DNA of 64,000 nucleotides, from positions 775,001-839,000 of the forward strand of contig JANUWF010001783.1 in NCBI GenBank assembly GCA_026120185.1, read 5' to 3'. The notes below the pieces were generated by a model. It saw nothing but the letters and a program-made list of their open reading frames with translations. It made no database searches and was not told the origin of the DNA. Of the stretch, positions 47,286 through 58,002 are shown one piece after another. Numbering within the stretch: position 1 is the stretch's first letter; each line of letters starts with the position of its first letter. The stretch comes from Voacanga thouarsii (taxonomy: Eukaryota; Streptophyta; Magnoliopsida; Gentianales; Apocynaceae). Made by a program: the position numbers and the translations under genes.

Positions 47286-47735
47286 TCTAGCAAAATTTTC
47301 CTTGCTAATAATGCATTATCAAAGACAAAAATTTATTTTCTAGCAAAAAATATTAACTTTTTTCACTATTAACTATACTTTTAACGACAAAAATCTTATT
47401 TCCTAGCTAATATCTATCTTTAAATTTTTAAATATTTACAACATGGGCCTAAAAATTTTGCAAATTGGTCTTTAAATTTTGTATAATTATAAAATGACAT
47501 AAAAAATTTGTATATTGATCCCTAAATCTTAAAATATATATAATTTGACCTTAAAAATTTTATAAATTGGTCCCTAAAATTTTAAAATATAAAACATGAC
47601 CCTAAATTTTGCAATTTGCTCCTTAAATTTTGTAAAATTGTAAAATGATAACAAATCAGTCATTAATTTTAAAATATAATCCCTAAAATGTTACAAATTA
47701 GTCCATAAAATTTTAAATATTTATAAATGCATTAT
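47286..47735. repeat. AT-rich CACTA body with CCTAAAATTTT-type repeats
   Basis: After a repeat of the 36321-36364 sequence, words like GGTCCCTAAAATTTTAAAAT and TTGCAATTTGCTCC recur irregularly every 50-70 bp. Non-coding. Confidence 0.5.
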
Positions 47736-47739
47736 ATAT

Positions 47740-48480
47740 TGGGATGATTTATAGAAATTAAGCAAGATTAGGTGGCAAAACATGTGCGATCATAATACAT
47801 TTTTTTTAACAAATTTAATAAATGTAGCGGTTGGATCGTTAATTTGATTTGTCTATCGTTATAAATGCGATAGGTTTTGAGTATTTTTATAATGATTGTG
47901 CAAGATTAAGTGGTAAAATATATCCGATTACCTTCACATTTGGTTATAATATGTTTTTTTTATAATAATTTTAACAAATCTAACGGTTGGATCATTAATT
48001 TGATATGTCTATCTTTGTAAATGGATTAGGTTTCGAGCATTTTTATAGAGATTATGCTCGATTAAATGGCAAAACATATCAGATTACCGTTAAATGTAGT
48101 TCTAATGCTTTTTTTTAATAGTAATTTTATCAAATCTAACTGTTAGATTGTTAATTTGATATATCTATATTTCTAAATGTGTTAGGTTTTCTATATTTTT
48201 ATAGAGATTATGCTAGATTCTATACCAAAACATATTTGATTACCTTTAAATTTGACCATAAAACTTTTTTTTATAGCGATTTTATCAAATCTAACGTTTG
48301 GATCGTTAATTTGATATGCTTATCTTTATAAATGTATTAGATTTTGGGCATTTTTTAATAGAAATTGTGCAAGAGTAGGTGGTAAAATATATTCGATTAC
48401 TCTCAAATTTGGTCATAATATATTTTTTTAGAAATTTTAACAAATCTAATGATCAGATCGTTAATTTTAACAAATCTTTC
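47740..48480. repeat. Tandem array, ~156-bp monomer, about 4.5 copies
   Basis: Anchors GATTACC/GATTACT at 47926, 48082, 48238 and 48395 give periods of 156, 156 and 157. An earlier diverged unit begins near 47788. Each unit has AACAAATCTAACGGTTGGATCGTT-like and TAGAGATTATGC-like words. Non-coding. The monomer is of satellite, near-nucleosomal size. Confidence 0.85.
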
Positions 48481-48484
48481 AAAT

Positions 48485-48604
48485 GTGTGTGTGTATATAT
48501 ATTAATATGCTATATTAATATATATACATGTATGTATATATACATATATATATATTTATTAATATATTAAAAAGTATATTAATATACATTGATATTCTAT
48601 TTTA

Positions 48605-48638
<34 letters not shown>

Positions 48639-48763
48639 ATTATAAATATGTATACATACATATATATATATATATTAACATAGTAAAATAGTGTATATAT
48701 ATTATATATATTAATATATATTAATATGCTATATTATTATATAGCTATATTAATATAGTATAT

Positions 48764-48830
<67 letters not shown>
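48485..48830. repeat. Complex (AT)n/(GT)n microsatellite cluster
   Basis: Runs of TATA interspersed with TGTG from 48485 to the LINE end at 48831, including TTAATATA palindromes. ORFs predicted across it are simple-repeat translations. The part next to the LINE is likely its 3' tail repeat. Confidence 0.9.
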
Positions 48831-48832
<2 letters not shown>

Positions 48833-49212
48833 TTTTAGGCCCGCCTATACCTTTCTCTAACCTATCTTGCCTCCATCTTTCAATCATCTTAACAGGAGTA
48901 TCCCTCGGTCTTATCTGAACATGTCCAAACCAATGCAGACGACTTTTTCTCATCTTTTTTCTTAATAGATGCCACGCCCACCTTTTCTCTAATGGTCTTA
49001 TTTCTGACTCTATCATTTCTAGTATATTCACACATCCACCATAATATACGCATCTCAGCTACTTTTATGTTTTGAATATGATACTTTTTAACTGCCCAAC
49101 ATTCCATGCCATATAAAAAAGCAGGTCTTATGGCTGTCTTGTAGAACTTTCCTTTTAGATTGAATGGTACATTACGATCACATAGAATACTAGTCATATT
49201 CCTCCATTTCAA
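48833..49212 (-). pseudogene. LINE C-terminal domain
   Basis: Two overlapping frames: FKTAIRPAFLYG-type (NLKGKFYKTAIRPAFLYGME), WAVKKYHIQNIKVAEMRIL, then RLHWFGHVQIRPRDTPV and ERWRQDRLEKGIGGPK, as in plant RTE LINE proteins often mis-annotated as host genes. It runs into the AT repeat at 48833. Confidence 0.85.
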
Positions 49213-49229
49213 CCAACACGCCTTAACTC

Positions 49230-50680
49230 GGTGTGCAACGTCGCCATCCAGCTCTCCGTCTTTCTGAATAATAGATCCTAGATATCAGAAGTAATCATCT
49301 ATCGGTATATCTCTATCTTCCAAAGTTACACTTTGGGCTATATTTTTGCTTCCACTGAACTTGCATTCCATAGACTCTGTTTTACTCCTACTAATTCTAA
49401 AGCCTATGGATTCTATTGTCTATTGCCACAACTCCAATTTAGCATTTACATAGATTCTAGTCTCATCAATCAACACAATATCATCCGCAAACAACATACA
49501 CCATGGCACAACCTCCTGTATAGTGTAAGTTAACTAATCCATAATGACTGCAAAGAGGAAAGGGCTAAGCGTTGATCCTTGATGCACCCTGATAGTAATA
49601 GGGAACTCTGCAGTCACTCCGACGCAAGTCTTTACACTTGTACAGACTCCTTCATACATATCTTTAATGAAAGTAATATACTTTAGCGATACGCCTTTCA
49701 TGGCAGCACCTACCAAACTACTTCTCTAGGCACCTTGTCATAGGCTTTTTCTAGGTTAATAAATATCATATGTAAATCTTTCTTTCTTTCTCTATAATAT
49801 TCATTTTGCTATAATAAATGAATTGCCTCCATAGTGAAACACCCAGGCATAAAAACAAACTGATTATCTGAAATTTGTATAATACCCCGTAACCTCTATT
49901 CAATCACTCTCTCCTAAAGCTTCATAGTATGACTAATGAGTTTAATCTTACGGTAATTGGCACAATCTTGAACATCTCCTTTACTCTTGTATAGAGGAAT
50001 CAGAGTACTCTTTCTTCACTCTGTAGGCATCTTATTAACTCTATATATCTTGTTGAACAGACTTGTCAACCACGTAATACCTATCTCTCCTAAACACTTC
50101 CGAACCTCGATCGGTATACCATCTGGTCCTACTATTTTTTTTTCTCATCCTTTTAAGGGCATTTTGGACTTCATGCTTCTGAATACGACGAATATATGCA
50201 CGGTTAACCTCTTCATTCGAAATCGCCAGGCTACCTTCACTCGGAATTTAGATTTGACTCTCGTTAAATAACTTATCAAAATATGACCTCTATTTCTCTT
50301 TTATTTTTTCATCCTTAACCAAAACTTTGTGGTTGTCGTCCTTTACACATTTCACGACACCGATATCTCTCGTCTTCTTCTCCCTATAAAGCGCCAGTCT
50401 ATATATATTCTTTTTCCCGTCTTTGGTATCCAACTTTTCATATAAATCCTTGTAAACTATGGATCTTGCTTTTCTAATAGCTTCTTTAGCTTTTTTTCGT
50501 GCGACCTTGTTTCTCAAAATTCTCATCACTCCTACATTTTTCTAAGTTTCTATAGCACTCTCTTTTATTCCTTACGACTTCTTTCACTTTGTTGTTCCAC
50601 CACGACACGTCCTTGTTTAGAGGTATTTTTCCTTTAGATTCCCCAAGCACTTCCTTAGCTACTGTCCTAATACATTGAGC
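49230..50680 (-). pseudogene. LINE reverse transcriptase domain
   Basis: Connector helices at 50290-50683 (ARKKAKEAIRKARS and YEKLDTKDGKKNIYRLA). RT motifs then follow leftwards: GIPSEVRKCLGEIG-like, MYEGVCTSVKTCVG, VHQGSTLSPFLFAVIMD (49534-49605) and the catalytic FADD at 49480-49491, still intact. Stops lie between them. Confidence 0.82.
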
Positions 50681-50689
50681 CATCTTTCT

Positions 50690-51530
50690 CTACATAGTAT
50701 CTGGATCCGAATCCATATCAAAAGACCAGTCATCCACCTCAACTACCTTCTCGACAAAGGCTATTCTTTCATCCCCCCGAAGATTCTGCTGCTTACTCTT
50801 TTTCCTTAAATTAAAATTAAGGACTAACAGCTTATGTTGCATAACTATACTCTTGCCTGGAATAACTTTACAATCCGTACAACCGCTACGAAACCTACAC
50901 CTCATAATAAAGAAGTCTATTTGACTGACATTTAATCCGTTTCTAATGGTCACTAAGTGAGAATCTCTCTTCTTAAACCAGGTGTTTTCTATGGTCAAAT
51001 CATAGGCCAAGGCAAAGTCAAGAATAGCAGTTCCTACTTTGTTTCTAACTCTGAAACCCTAACCTCCATGAACACTCAAACCCGCTTTGATCAGTACCCA
51101 CATGTTCGTTTAGATCACCGCCAATGAAAAGCTTTTCTACACACGGTACACTCTGAACAATCTCATCTAAATCATCTCAAAACTATTGCTTAACAGAATC
51201 ATCGAGTCCCACTTATAGCACATACGCACTAGTAACAGTAGTAATCTCGCCGCCAATAATGATCTTGATACTCAAAATCCTATCACTATTCCTTTGTACT
51301 TCAACCACATCATTAATAAACTTACGGTCAATAATAATCCCAACTCCATTTTTATTCCTAACTCTACTTGAATACCAGAGCTTATAACCCCACGGAGCTA
51401 CTACTCTCGCCTTCTCACCTTCCCATTTAGTTTCTTGAAGACACAAAATGCTAATCTTTCTCCTCTGTATTATCTTAACTAGTTCTATCAATCTACCGAT
51501 CAAAGATCATATATTTTATGTAGCTACCCG
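50690..51530 (-). pseudogene. LINE endonuclease (APE-like) domain
   Basis: The clean frame 51213-51503 has LCLQETKW (the glutamate is a metal-binding residue) and GVGIIIDRKFINDVVEVQRN. The frame 50690-51010 has MAYDLTIENTWFKKRDSHLVT, the C-terminal part of the fold. The middle (51010-51210) is shifted but keeps an NEHVGTD-like stretch. The enzyme would nick target DNA to prime reverse transcription. Confidence 0.8.
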
Positions 51531-51775
51531 GATCCTATCACTATAGACTGTCTTTTTTACCCTACATCCTTGCATATTTGATATCGTATTCGGGGACCGA
51601 CATAGCGCGTTGTTTCAGGGCAACAACCTAGCAACCCTCGCATATTTATCACTACACCTGGGTCTAGGAAGTGTAACGCGTCACTGAGTAGGGAATGCCC
51701 CCATGAAGTCAATCGATTGGTTCATGTCATGGATGTGACTATATTTTACGTTGGCCGTCACAAGCCTTACCGTCA

Positions 51776-52132
51776 AATAAAATTATAGTTTTAGTGATGA
51801 AATTTTAGTGACAAAATTTTTTGTTGTGAAAAAGCATCACTAGCTACAAAATGAAAGTTTTTGGTGACAAAAACTGCTTACTTTTAGCGACAAAATATTT
51901 CCTAGCTCAAATTAAGGTCTTTAGCTAGGAAACTATTTTCCTTGCTAAAGGTGGCCTTTAGTGACAAAACTAAAACTTTTGTCACCAAGACCCTTTAGTT
52001 GCAGAGCTTTAGTAACAAAATGGCGAGGAAAAAAATTTTGTCGCTAAAGGCCTTCAGCAAGGCTGTAGCAATGAAATTTTGACTTTATGCGAGGAAACTG
52101 TTTTGTCGCTAAAGACTAATTTTCTTGTAATG
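51776..52132. repeat. CACTA right subterminal repeats and terminus
   Basis: TTTAGTGACAAAA, TTTTGTCGCTAAAG and TTTAGCTAGGAAAC words in both orientations, ending TTTTCTTGTAATG. Pairs with 36107-36364. Confidence 0.75.
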
Positions 52133-52734
52133 ATAACATTTATCTTTTCAGAAAAATTCCAACACAATAATACTCGGGACCTTAAGGTCATTCATAACAT
52201 TTATATTGAGCATTTTATAAACATACCATACAATATTCTAAAAATACATATTTCAATAATAGAACACATTATGAAATACATTGCAAAATACACATTGCCA
52301 TCTCATATCGATAGATAGGAACTTGCCCTATCAATAAAGTTACCTTATGGCAGGAATACGATTAAAATCCTACTGACGTTAACATAATCAATCTAATATC
52401 TTCATGATACTACCATAAATTACCTAATAGTGGGGATGTCCCACGTTTGACCACCAGTTCCCTAATGGAAGCATGTTACAAGTTAAGGATGACTCTACTA
52501 CAAATATTGACACCTCGCTAAAAAAGATAAAACTATTCAGATATGCCACCAATCAAAAAGCATTCTTAAACTTACATAAGTTAATATAAATGCATAGTCT
52601 CTTTGAGTATTTAAGAATCACGTACACAAGTCACGATAGATTAACACAATATCATTTCTCAAAATAGATCAATACACTTAAAAGCTTTTTTCCAAAATAT
52701 TTACTTTCTCATAAATGTTTTGAACAAAATATAT
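52133..52734 (-). mobile_element. Tekay-like LTR fragment (reverse), part 2
   Basis: Probable continuation of 35649-36106 across the CACTA insertion. Non-coding, low GC, cut on the right by a new LTR start at 52735. Assigned by position and composition more than by motif. Confidence 0.4.
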
Positions 52735-52836
52735 GTAACACCCCTACTAAAGATAGCAACAGAAGCATACCAACATTGAGTGTCACCCCGTCTAGTCTCC
52801 TGGACAAGGGGTCGTTATAACAAAAATAACAGAGTA

Positions 52837-52837
52837 C

Positions 52838-52888
<51 letters not shown>
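52837..52888. repeat. (CATA)n(TA)n microsatellite
   Basis: Three CATA units then about 19 TA units, near the end of the reverse LTR. Confidence 0.95.
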
Positions 52889-52892
<4 letters not shown>

Positions 52893-53596
52893 CAAGACTC
52901 AACAATATCCCATACTGATGGCCACATATATACATATATCAGAGAATCTCATACATGTCACCTCTATATACGACAGAACAAAGTACATGATCAAAATGAA
53001 AGCCGTCCAGACCTATACTGTTGACTCTGTGGTATTGTCCTTCTAACCATAGGTCTGTTCAGCTCTGGATCTTACAAAAAGGTAAGATAAAAGACATGTG
53101 TGAGTGATAAATCACCTAGTGAGTTCTGTGTGTGCTAGTGCTTTACAAAAGAATAGAGAACACAAAAGTTTTGTGAAATAGCATATCGTTCTTTTCCTAC
53201 TAGAAACAGTTTTCAAAACACTCTAAGGAGAAGAGTTTATTTAAAACTCAACCATTTTTTGAAAAATAGTATTTTAGATTTCAAATCCTTGCCCCAGTTT
53301 TCAAAACACAACTACTTCCCTCATAGAAGATCGGCCTGTATGCAAGTCCCGTAGTCCTTGCCTTCGGCGCCACGTATCATTGTACTGAGACCACTGCCCC
53401 AGAAGTCAATTCGTTTCTTGCCAGAATAAGTATAGCGTGCTATAATTAACAGTGCATGCCGCACACAATTTTTTACTTGCTATCGTAAGTAAGGAGTCCC
53501 AATCTTGACGTCAATCACCATCGAGGTAGCAAGGGGTTCAAACAACGCCAGGTGTCTAGCCCAGCCCGTGAACAACCCAAATCACAAAGTGCACAC

Positions 53597-55319
53597 TGCT
53601 GGGTATCTCTGGCTTGTATCCTATACGGTGTAGTGGAAGAATAAAATGAGATACCATCCCAGGATCCGTATATGTGTGAAAAACAAAGCATAAAGATAAC
53701 AACTTTTTACCTTTCTTTGATCGTCCGAAGAACAAAATTTTCTTCTTTAAGTCGAGGCACGATCCAACAATCCTCTTGATCAAACTCCACAAGAGTTAAA
53801 CGTCTAACCACTATAATCACAGTGTGTGATTATCTCTAACAGTAATCCACACAAATGATACACTTAAGCAGTAAAATTTCCTGTGCTAGCAGAAATAAGA
53901 TGGCGGCTAGGGCTTCTCAAGAACAATAGAGAGAGAGAGAGAAGAGAGAATGTCAAGTGTTGCTAGGGTTGGAGTTGTGTCTTACACCTTAGTTAGGGTT
54001 TCGTGTGTTATCCCTATATCACACCAAAAATCCTGCTCCAAATATACTCCAATATCAGAATTCTAAAACAGTTATAATTCCCTAATTGTAATTGGAAACA
54101 TCAAGTTCTCACAATTATAATTTGGACCATTAATTATAACTAATTATAATTTGGCTACAACAACTTTTTTTTCTCGTAATTAGCCCCACTATGTTATCAA
54201 ATAACATCTTGAGTATATAACCTCTATTGTGTGTGACCAATTAGGTTTCCCAGTTAATTGGTAGCGAATATGAATTAATCCAAATGTATTTGAGATTAAT
54301 AATCTATAAGTAATTATAATTAATCATATTAATTCTAATCAGGATTGGTTTATTAATTCATCAATTAATAAACTCATATTCCCAGTTCATGAGCAGTATC
54401 TAGCAACACATCATGACCACCCAAGAGTCCAAGAAGTTAAGTAGCTTGACATGATCCATTCAATAACAAACTACAGTGCAATTAACTCCTTTCACCATAC
54501 AATATCTCATTCAGTTTAGAGTACGGAATTAGTGCCAACTCCCTCCAGAATTAATTTTGGCTCGAATACAATAGTACTTGTACCAGGAACTCACAACTCT
54601 AGATATGTATCAATTGGAACTATTTCCAATACATAATCGCCTTGGCCAAGGACTTCTCGAGTAGTAATTCCTACAAGTGGCCGTAAGATATTCGTCCCTA
54701 CTATTAGGAGTAGTGAATCATTTATTGACCTTCTCAACTACTTTCATTTACCTCACAATGTACCCAATATCCATCTCATAGGTGGCCCTCGATCGAGCTT
54801 CAGAGATTGGAATCAAAGTACAATGCTCAGCAAACAAAGTACCTTGGAGATCTCAAGTATAAGGATACTTGCACGTTTGCAATATTGAGATTATATCACT
54901 GGTACTAAATAGTTATCCATGTGATTATCTCATAGCTAGGTCATCCAATGAACTTGTTCCATTAACAAGCATCCATGTGTTAACTTTGAGTATCTCAATA
55001 CTCATAGATATGAGAACCATCGCCTAATCAAATCAGGAAGTCTAACACATGCTAGTCGTAACGCATTAATGATGTCCTGTCTCATTAATACTATGACTAG
55101 AGACTATTTAAGTACTAACACTATACAGTGTAGTAGGAATCTCATATCATGATCTCTATCATGATTTCCTTAACACAGTGTTATACTAGGGACTTTATCG
55201 AACAGTTATATTACTTAAAAATAAACAAAAGAAACTATAAGATAAATAATATCTTTTATTAAAATAAAATGTATCATATACAATGTACAAGTGATTACCT
55301 CTAGGGCACAACACTAACA
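53597..55319 (-). mobile_element. Solo LTR, lineage uncertain (copia-like look)
   Basis: On the - strand it starts TGTTAGTGTTGTGCCCTAG and ends ATACCCAGCA. Flanked by CACAC on both sides (53592-53596 and 55320-55324). Non-coding; a short (GA)n tract and AGGGTTT words lie near 53930-54000. The TGTTAG...GTGCCCTAGAGG start is of a kind I associate with plant copia-type elements, but no coding domain is present to confirm this. The TSD is low-complexity, so borders are moderately sure. Confidence 0.6.
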
Positions 55320-55739
55320 CACACAAGGCAAGATAATTGCCAGGCTCTAGACGGCTAGTCAGGACAACTTATCCCACTGTTCTGTCACCCATTCGGAGTA
55401 AGACAATCCCTAGAACTAGGCCAGGTTACTAGGGTCATCGAACTCTAATGTAGAGTAGAACAATGATTAAAGTCCTCGTCGAGTACTCAACGTCACCACT
55501 ATCTACCCCTTTTGACTGATCAGGCCAGAGAGTTATCTGATCTTGTAGGATTTTCAATCAAAACATTTTTGGGGCAAATAACACTTTCCAGAATTTGATC
55601 CCATTGACTCACAAGCCAGATCATCATTCACATAAGCTCCATAGGGCCAATCAATTCATTCCATGGGCGTATCAGGCCAATAAAACCATTTCAGGGATTA
55701 AAAGTCATTTTCTAAAAGTCAATCTCATCAAGAGAGATC

Positions 55740-56200
55740 ATTTTCTAAAACCATGTCAAAATAGGTTAAAGAGTTATTTCTCACATTAAAACAAGTTTCT
55801 AGAAGTATTTGGGCCATTTCTCCCTATATTTGACCACAAAAGTTATTTTCAAGGGCATTCGTGTCATTTTACCCATACTCGTTTTCAAAAGACTTTCCGA
55901 GGGTATTCAGGCCATTTTACCCTTATCCAATTTCAAAAGTATTCACAAGAATTCCATTAAAGATATTTCGGTAATTTACCGAATACTTGGTTCCAAAGGT
56001 TTCCATAAAATATTTCAATAAGGACATTTGGATCATTTTCCAAACACCCGATTTCAACATTTCTAGAAATCTAGAATTCTAATCCCAAAAGAGAATTAAA
56101 TTCAAAGTTTCCAAACACATTTCCATAAAATATTCCAATAAGGGCATTTTAGTCAATTTATGAATACCCGATTCCAAAAATCCCAAGTATTTAATCCAAA
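55740..56200. repeat. Imperfect ~55-bp repeats in Tekay LTR
   Basis: Recurring blocks of the form AGGGCATT..GGTCATTTTACC followed by AATACCCGATTCCAAAA. About six diverged units, so the period is approximate. Confidence 0.6.
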
Positions 56201-56400
56201 AGGACTAAATTCACAAAATTCATGCTTTAATCATCCATTAAGGTTTCTAAACTTATTATGAAGTTCATTCAAGCCCAAAATGGCATAAAATAAATCTTTG
56301 TTTAGATAAACCTTCAACATATTTAGGGATTTCCAAAACAGTATGAAATATAGCATTTCTAGGAAAAGTGGCACACTAACTTTCAAAAGATTTTAGAAAT

Positions 56401-58002
56401 TGATAGGGGCTAAATTAGTCATACTTTTCTTAGTTATTTGAGGTTCTTTTATGATACATTTTGTTCAATAACTAGTCATATTCCTTCATATTTGAGATTT
56501 TACCCTTAGAAAGGTATTTTGTTCATTATTTCAGATTTTTGGGATAAAACGAAGCAAAAACATCGCAAAACAGAGGAGAGGTGACGCCGGCTAGGGCATT
56601 TGAATTAGCGCCGGCAATGCACTGTTGACACGAACTTCGAGACGATAAAAAATTGTCAAAATAGAGCGAAACAGAATGGAACCTGTGCTGGCTCTAGTAG
56701 CCAAGGTGGCGCCGGCCGCATTCTGCAATACATTGTGCGGAATTTGGAAAAAAATCGGCAAATGAGTAGAGAAACATAACACAATCGGCGCCGACTCCAA
56801 GAGCTAAGGTGGCGCCGGCTGTGCTATGAGAAAAAAGGCGGGATTGTGATTTTTATACGTGGTTTTTGATAATCTGTGGAGTTTTAGTATTTTTCAACTT
56901 CTACTCGGCCAAGAACATTACACCAATGAGTTTAGACACTTCCCAAGCCTATAAATAAATGGAAAACACAAAGGAAAATGGGAGAATTCATTGATTATAA
57001 TAGAAAATCACTCAAATCAAACGAGGAATTCTTCAATTCAAGGAGGGTTGTGCAAGAACATCTTCAAAGGAAGAAGAAGGAGGCTTGTCTTTGAGTGTTT
57101 TCTTTTACTTTGTTTTCTTTTACTTGAACAATGATATGTTAATTGTTTTATTGTAATTTGACATTGTTTTAGATATTCATGATTGTTAGAGTTATTTGAT
57201 CTTTTGAGTAATTGATTGTTCTTCTTGGTATTTAATTACTTGTGCCTATTACGAGATTGATTTGTTGTTTCTTTCCATTAACTTGCTTGAAAAAGAGGTT
57301 GATGGTGGTTTCAATTTGTTAGTTTCATATTTGTTGTCTCTTAACTTGCTTGAAAAAGAGGTTGATGGTGGTTTCAATTTGTTAGTTTCATATTTGTTGT
57401 CTCTTAACTTTCTTGAAAAAGAGGTTGATTGCGAAGAACAAATTAATTAAAGGTCAATTGATGTCTGCCAAAATATGGATTCATTGGTTAATTTCATGCT
57501 TTAAGTTTGCCAGAATATGGAAATTTAATCAAGGATTATGTTTAATGCATCTTTTGGATGAATTAGTTGAGACAGAATATGTGATGCTAATTTGTCTAGA
57601 AGATAGTGATTTCATGGATTGAAAAAGAAGTGAGTCTATCTTAATCCTTCATGATGCCAAGGGAATAATTAGTTATGATGATGGTTTGGTTCTTTAAGAT
57701 CATGTTTGTCAAAATAATGGTTTGAGTTACATAATTCTACATCCTTGACATGTATATATTTTTATTTTATTTTATTTTCCTTTTTATTTCTTTTTCACTT
57801 TATCGAGTTGGTTAAACAATGAAAGAAAGGTGATTAATATATACTTGTTCCTTGAGGATCGACACTCGTTTGAACCCTATACTATGTTAATGATGAGTAT
57901 GCTTGCTCATATGTGTAATTTGGGATTAAAGTTTTAATATAAATTTGATTAGGAATGTGCTTAGTTTTTATATGATTTTTATACCCAAATCCGGACACAT
58001 CA
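56401..58002 (+). mobile_element. Solo LTR, Athila-like TGATAGGGGC family
   Basis: TGATAGGGGCTAAATTAGTC to GGACACATCA with perfect GAAAT duplications (56396-56400 and 58003-58007). Related to 2542-4069. Contains TGGCGCCGGC-type words near 56590-56820 and a 63-bp tandem repeat at 57279-57430. Internal sequence and second LTR were lost by LTR-LTR recombination. Confidence 0.9.
57279..57430. repeat. 63-bp tandem repeat, 2.4 copies
   Basis: ACTTGCTTGAAAAAGAGG at 57281 and 57344, and ACTTTCTTGAAAAAGAGG at 57407. The unit length is a multiple of three, which creates an ORF with a 21-residue repeat that I do not take as a gene. Confidence 0.9.

Larger units (their letters stand above)
48833..51775 (-). 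mobile_element. RTE-type LINE, nearly full length, degenerate
   Basis: On the - strand, from 51530 leftwards: an endonuclease domain (RVAT*NI, then ILCLQETKWEGEKARV and NKNGVGIIIDRKF), a connector, RT, and a C-terminal region with RLHWFGHVQIRP. It ends GGGCCTAAAACG followed by an (AT)n tail rather than poly-A, as RTE-clade LINEs do. The 5' limit is uncertain; CACTA sequence resumes at about 51776. Stops and shifts break the ORF. Confidence 0.8.
36107..52132. mobile_element. CACTA (En/Spm-like) DNA transposon with nested elements
   Basis: The left terminus CACTACAAGAAAA (36107-36119) and the right terminus, reverse complement CATTACAAGAAAA (52120-52132), match at 12 of 13 positions. Flanking triplets are GTA and ATA (one mismatch). 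Both ends hold the same subterminal motifs, CTAGCTAGGAAA-like and TTTTGTCGCTAAA-like (36120-36364 and 51776-52131). No transposase is seen, so it is non-autonomous or gutted. Its body contains a Tat retrotransposon, a tandem array and a LINE. Confidence 0.7.

Noticed and set aside
48379..48570. 63-codon ORF ending in alternating Ile/Tyr
   Set aside because: Runs through the tandem array into AT microsatellite; no coding signal.
49333..50271. + strand ORFs at 49333 and 49987
   Set aside because: Antisense to the LINE reverse transcriptase, whose FADD and HQGSTLSP motifs are on the - strand.
57262..57450. 62-codon ORF with 21-residue repeats
   Set aside because: Produced by a 63-bp tandem repeat inside a solo LTR; no counterpart in related LTRs.
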